Shown piece by piece: positions 63,215-64,000 of a stretch of 64,000 nt of DNA; position 1 is the first letter of the stretch; the number at the start of each line of letters is the position of its first letter. The notes under the pieces are model-generated. The model saw nothing but the letters and a program-made list of their open reading frames with translations, ran no database searches and had not been told where the DNA came from. Both the position numbers and the translations under genes were made by a program. This DNA comes from Ignavibacteria bacterium. GTDB taxonomy: Bacteria > Bacteroidota > Ignavibacteria > Tepidaquicellales > Tepidaquicellaceae. The stretch is from contig JADJMZ010000004.1 in the NCBI GenBank assembly GCA_016709315.1, forward strand, positions 62,001-126,000. The letters are read 5' to 3'.

Positions 63215-64000
63215 TTACAGCGTAATTAATTTACGTTTCGTTTCCACGATCCTGTAACCTTCTATAATATCTCCAACTTTCACATCATTAAAATTCTCCA
63301 GTCCTATTCCGCATTCATAACCTGATTCCACTTCTCTTACATCATCCTTAATTCTTTTTAAAGATGAAATTCCTCCGTCAAAAATTACAAACCCGTCCCT
63401 GAGAAGTCTTACTTTGTTGTTTCTGTTTATTTTACCGTCAAGTATGTAACATCCGGCGATAAGTCCGATCTTCGGCACTTTGAATATCTGTCTTACTTCT
63501 ATTGTAGCTGTTACTTCTTCGGATATATCCGGCGCTAACATTCCCTCGAGAGCATTTTTTACTTCATCTATCAGATTGTAAATGATATTGTATAATCTTA
63601 CATCAATGTTATTCTTTTCGGCAAGCTTTCTTGCGTTTAAATTCGGTCTTACATTAAATCCAATAACAATTGCGCCTGAAGCTTCTGCAAGTAATATATC
63701 GGATTCGCTTATTGCTCCGACCGCCTTATGTATTACAAGAACCTTGGTTTCATTTGTTGTCAGTTTATGCAGTGAATCAGCAAGCGCTTCAGCCGATCCG
63801 TCAGTATCCGCTTTTAAAATAATCTTCAGCTCTACCTGCTTGCCTTCATGTATCTGCTTGGAAATATCATCAAGAGTTACAAATCTAACCTGTCTGAAAT
63901 CCTGCTCGCGTTTAAGCTGCTGTCTTTTTAAAGAAATCGCTTTAGTGTCTCTTTCTGATTCAAGAACTACAAAAGTATCTCCCGCCTGAGGTACTCCGTC
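63215..64000 (-). CDS. infB: Translation initiation factor IF-2, C-terminal part (cut by window edge)
   Basis: The frame is open from the window edge to the stop at 63215. It reads GVPQAGDTFVVLESERD, then LKIILKADTDGSAEAL, ASGAIVIGFNVRPN and IYNLIDEVKNALEGML, which are domains III and IV of IF-2, finishing IEGYRIVETKRKLITL. The GTPase domain lies outside the window. It precedes rbfA by 8 bases. Confidence 0.96.
   Translation of the reverse strand, partial: DGVPQAGDTFVVLESERDTKAISLKRQQLKREQDFRQVRFVTLDDISKQIHEGKQVELKIILKADTDGSAEALADSLHKLTTNETKVLVIHKAVGAISESDILLAEASGAIVIGFNVRPNLNARKLAEKNNIDVRLYNIIYNLIDEVKNALEGMLAPDISEEVTATIEVRQIFKVPKIGLIAGCYILDGKINRNNKVRLLRDGFVIFDGGISSLKRIKDDVREVESGYECGIGLENFNDVKVGDIIEGYRIVETKRKLITL

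Noticed and set aside
63542..64000. Possible frameshift in infB near 63541
   Set aside because: Translating upstream of the internal ATG shows the same frame open and IF-2-like to the window edge, so there is no break.

Overview
The window is AT-rich and nearly all genes are housekeeping genes on the minus strand. The organism looks like a Gram-negative member of the Bacteroidota/Ignavibacteriota (FCB) group. Supporting signs are several secreted proteins ending in type IX secretion (T9SS) sorting domains with the NYPNPFNP signature, a TonB-dependent receptor with an N-terminal carboxypeptidase-like domain, a GldA/F/G-like ABC module, weak Shine-Dalgarno signals, and one promoter candidate of the Bacteroidota TAnnTTTG type. 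Ignavibacteriota is my best guess from the style of the sorting domains; this is inference, since no 16S gene is present.

Layout. 1-3.8 kb (+): three tandem paralogous secreted proteins (the first cut by the window edge); the two complete ones have a thioester-domain-like N-terminal region and a T9SS C-terminus. 3.8-5.5 kb (-): gpsA and plsY, phospholipid precursor synthesis. 5.8-10.1 kb (-): an ABC-2 exporter operon (ATPase, permease, GldG-like protein, DUF4340 protein). 10.2-18.5 kb (-): rfbB, an outer-membrane protein, a TonB-dependent receptor, an SBBP-repeat T9SS protein, a short-chain dehydrogenase and a MgtC/DUF4010 membrane protein. 18.5-22.5 kb (-): metH behind a SAM-I riboswitch whose terminator and antiterminator can both be drawn. 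22.5-39.5 kb (-): a nearly complete dcw cell-division and peptidoglycan cluster, mraZ to ftsZ, with a MraZ-type operator and one unrecognised membrane gene between murG and murC. 39.8-52.4 kb (-): the tRNA-Tyr/Gly/Thr, rpmG, tRNA-Trp, secE, nusG, rplKAJL, rpoB, rpoC cluster, with tuf absent and a decayed gene lying between rpoB and rpoC. 52.7-57.3 kb: accessory region with a 161-bp MITE-like element, an SBBP-repeat protein, a heavily frameshifted YCF48-repeat gene and repeat-bearing noncoding DNA. 57.3-61.6 kb: methyltransferase, a RING-like zinc-finger membrane protein, a LysE-type exporter and an LEA14-like lipoprotein. 61.9-64 kb (-): infB (partial), rbfA (two apparent one-base deletions), truB and tRNA-Ser.

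The dcw genes make and polymerise lipid II and build the division ring; the rif cluster supplies RNA polymerase and ribosomal stalk proteins; infB-rbfA-truB serve translation. I see no obvious defence island, CRISPR array, prophage or biosynthetic cluster. The most unusual items are the thioester-type T9SS cargo family, the split rpoB-rpoC pair with a decayed gene inside, the unknown gene inside dcw, and the small repeat elements. Two genes (the YCF48-repeat gene and rbfA) carry homopolymer-type frameshifts that may be sequencing errors rather than biology.
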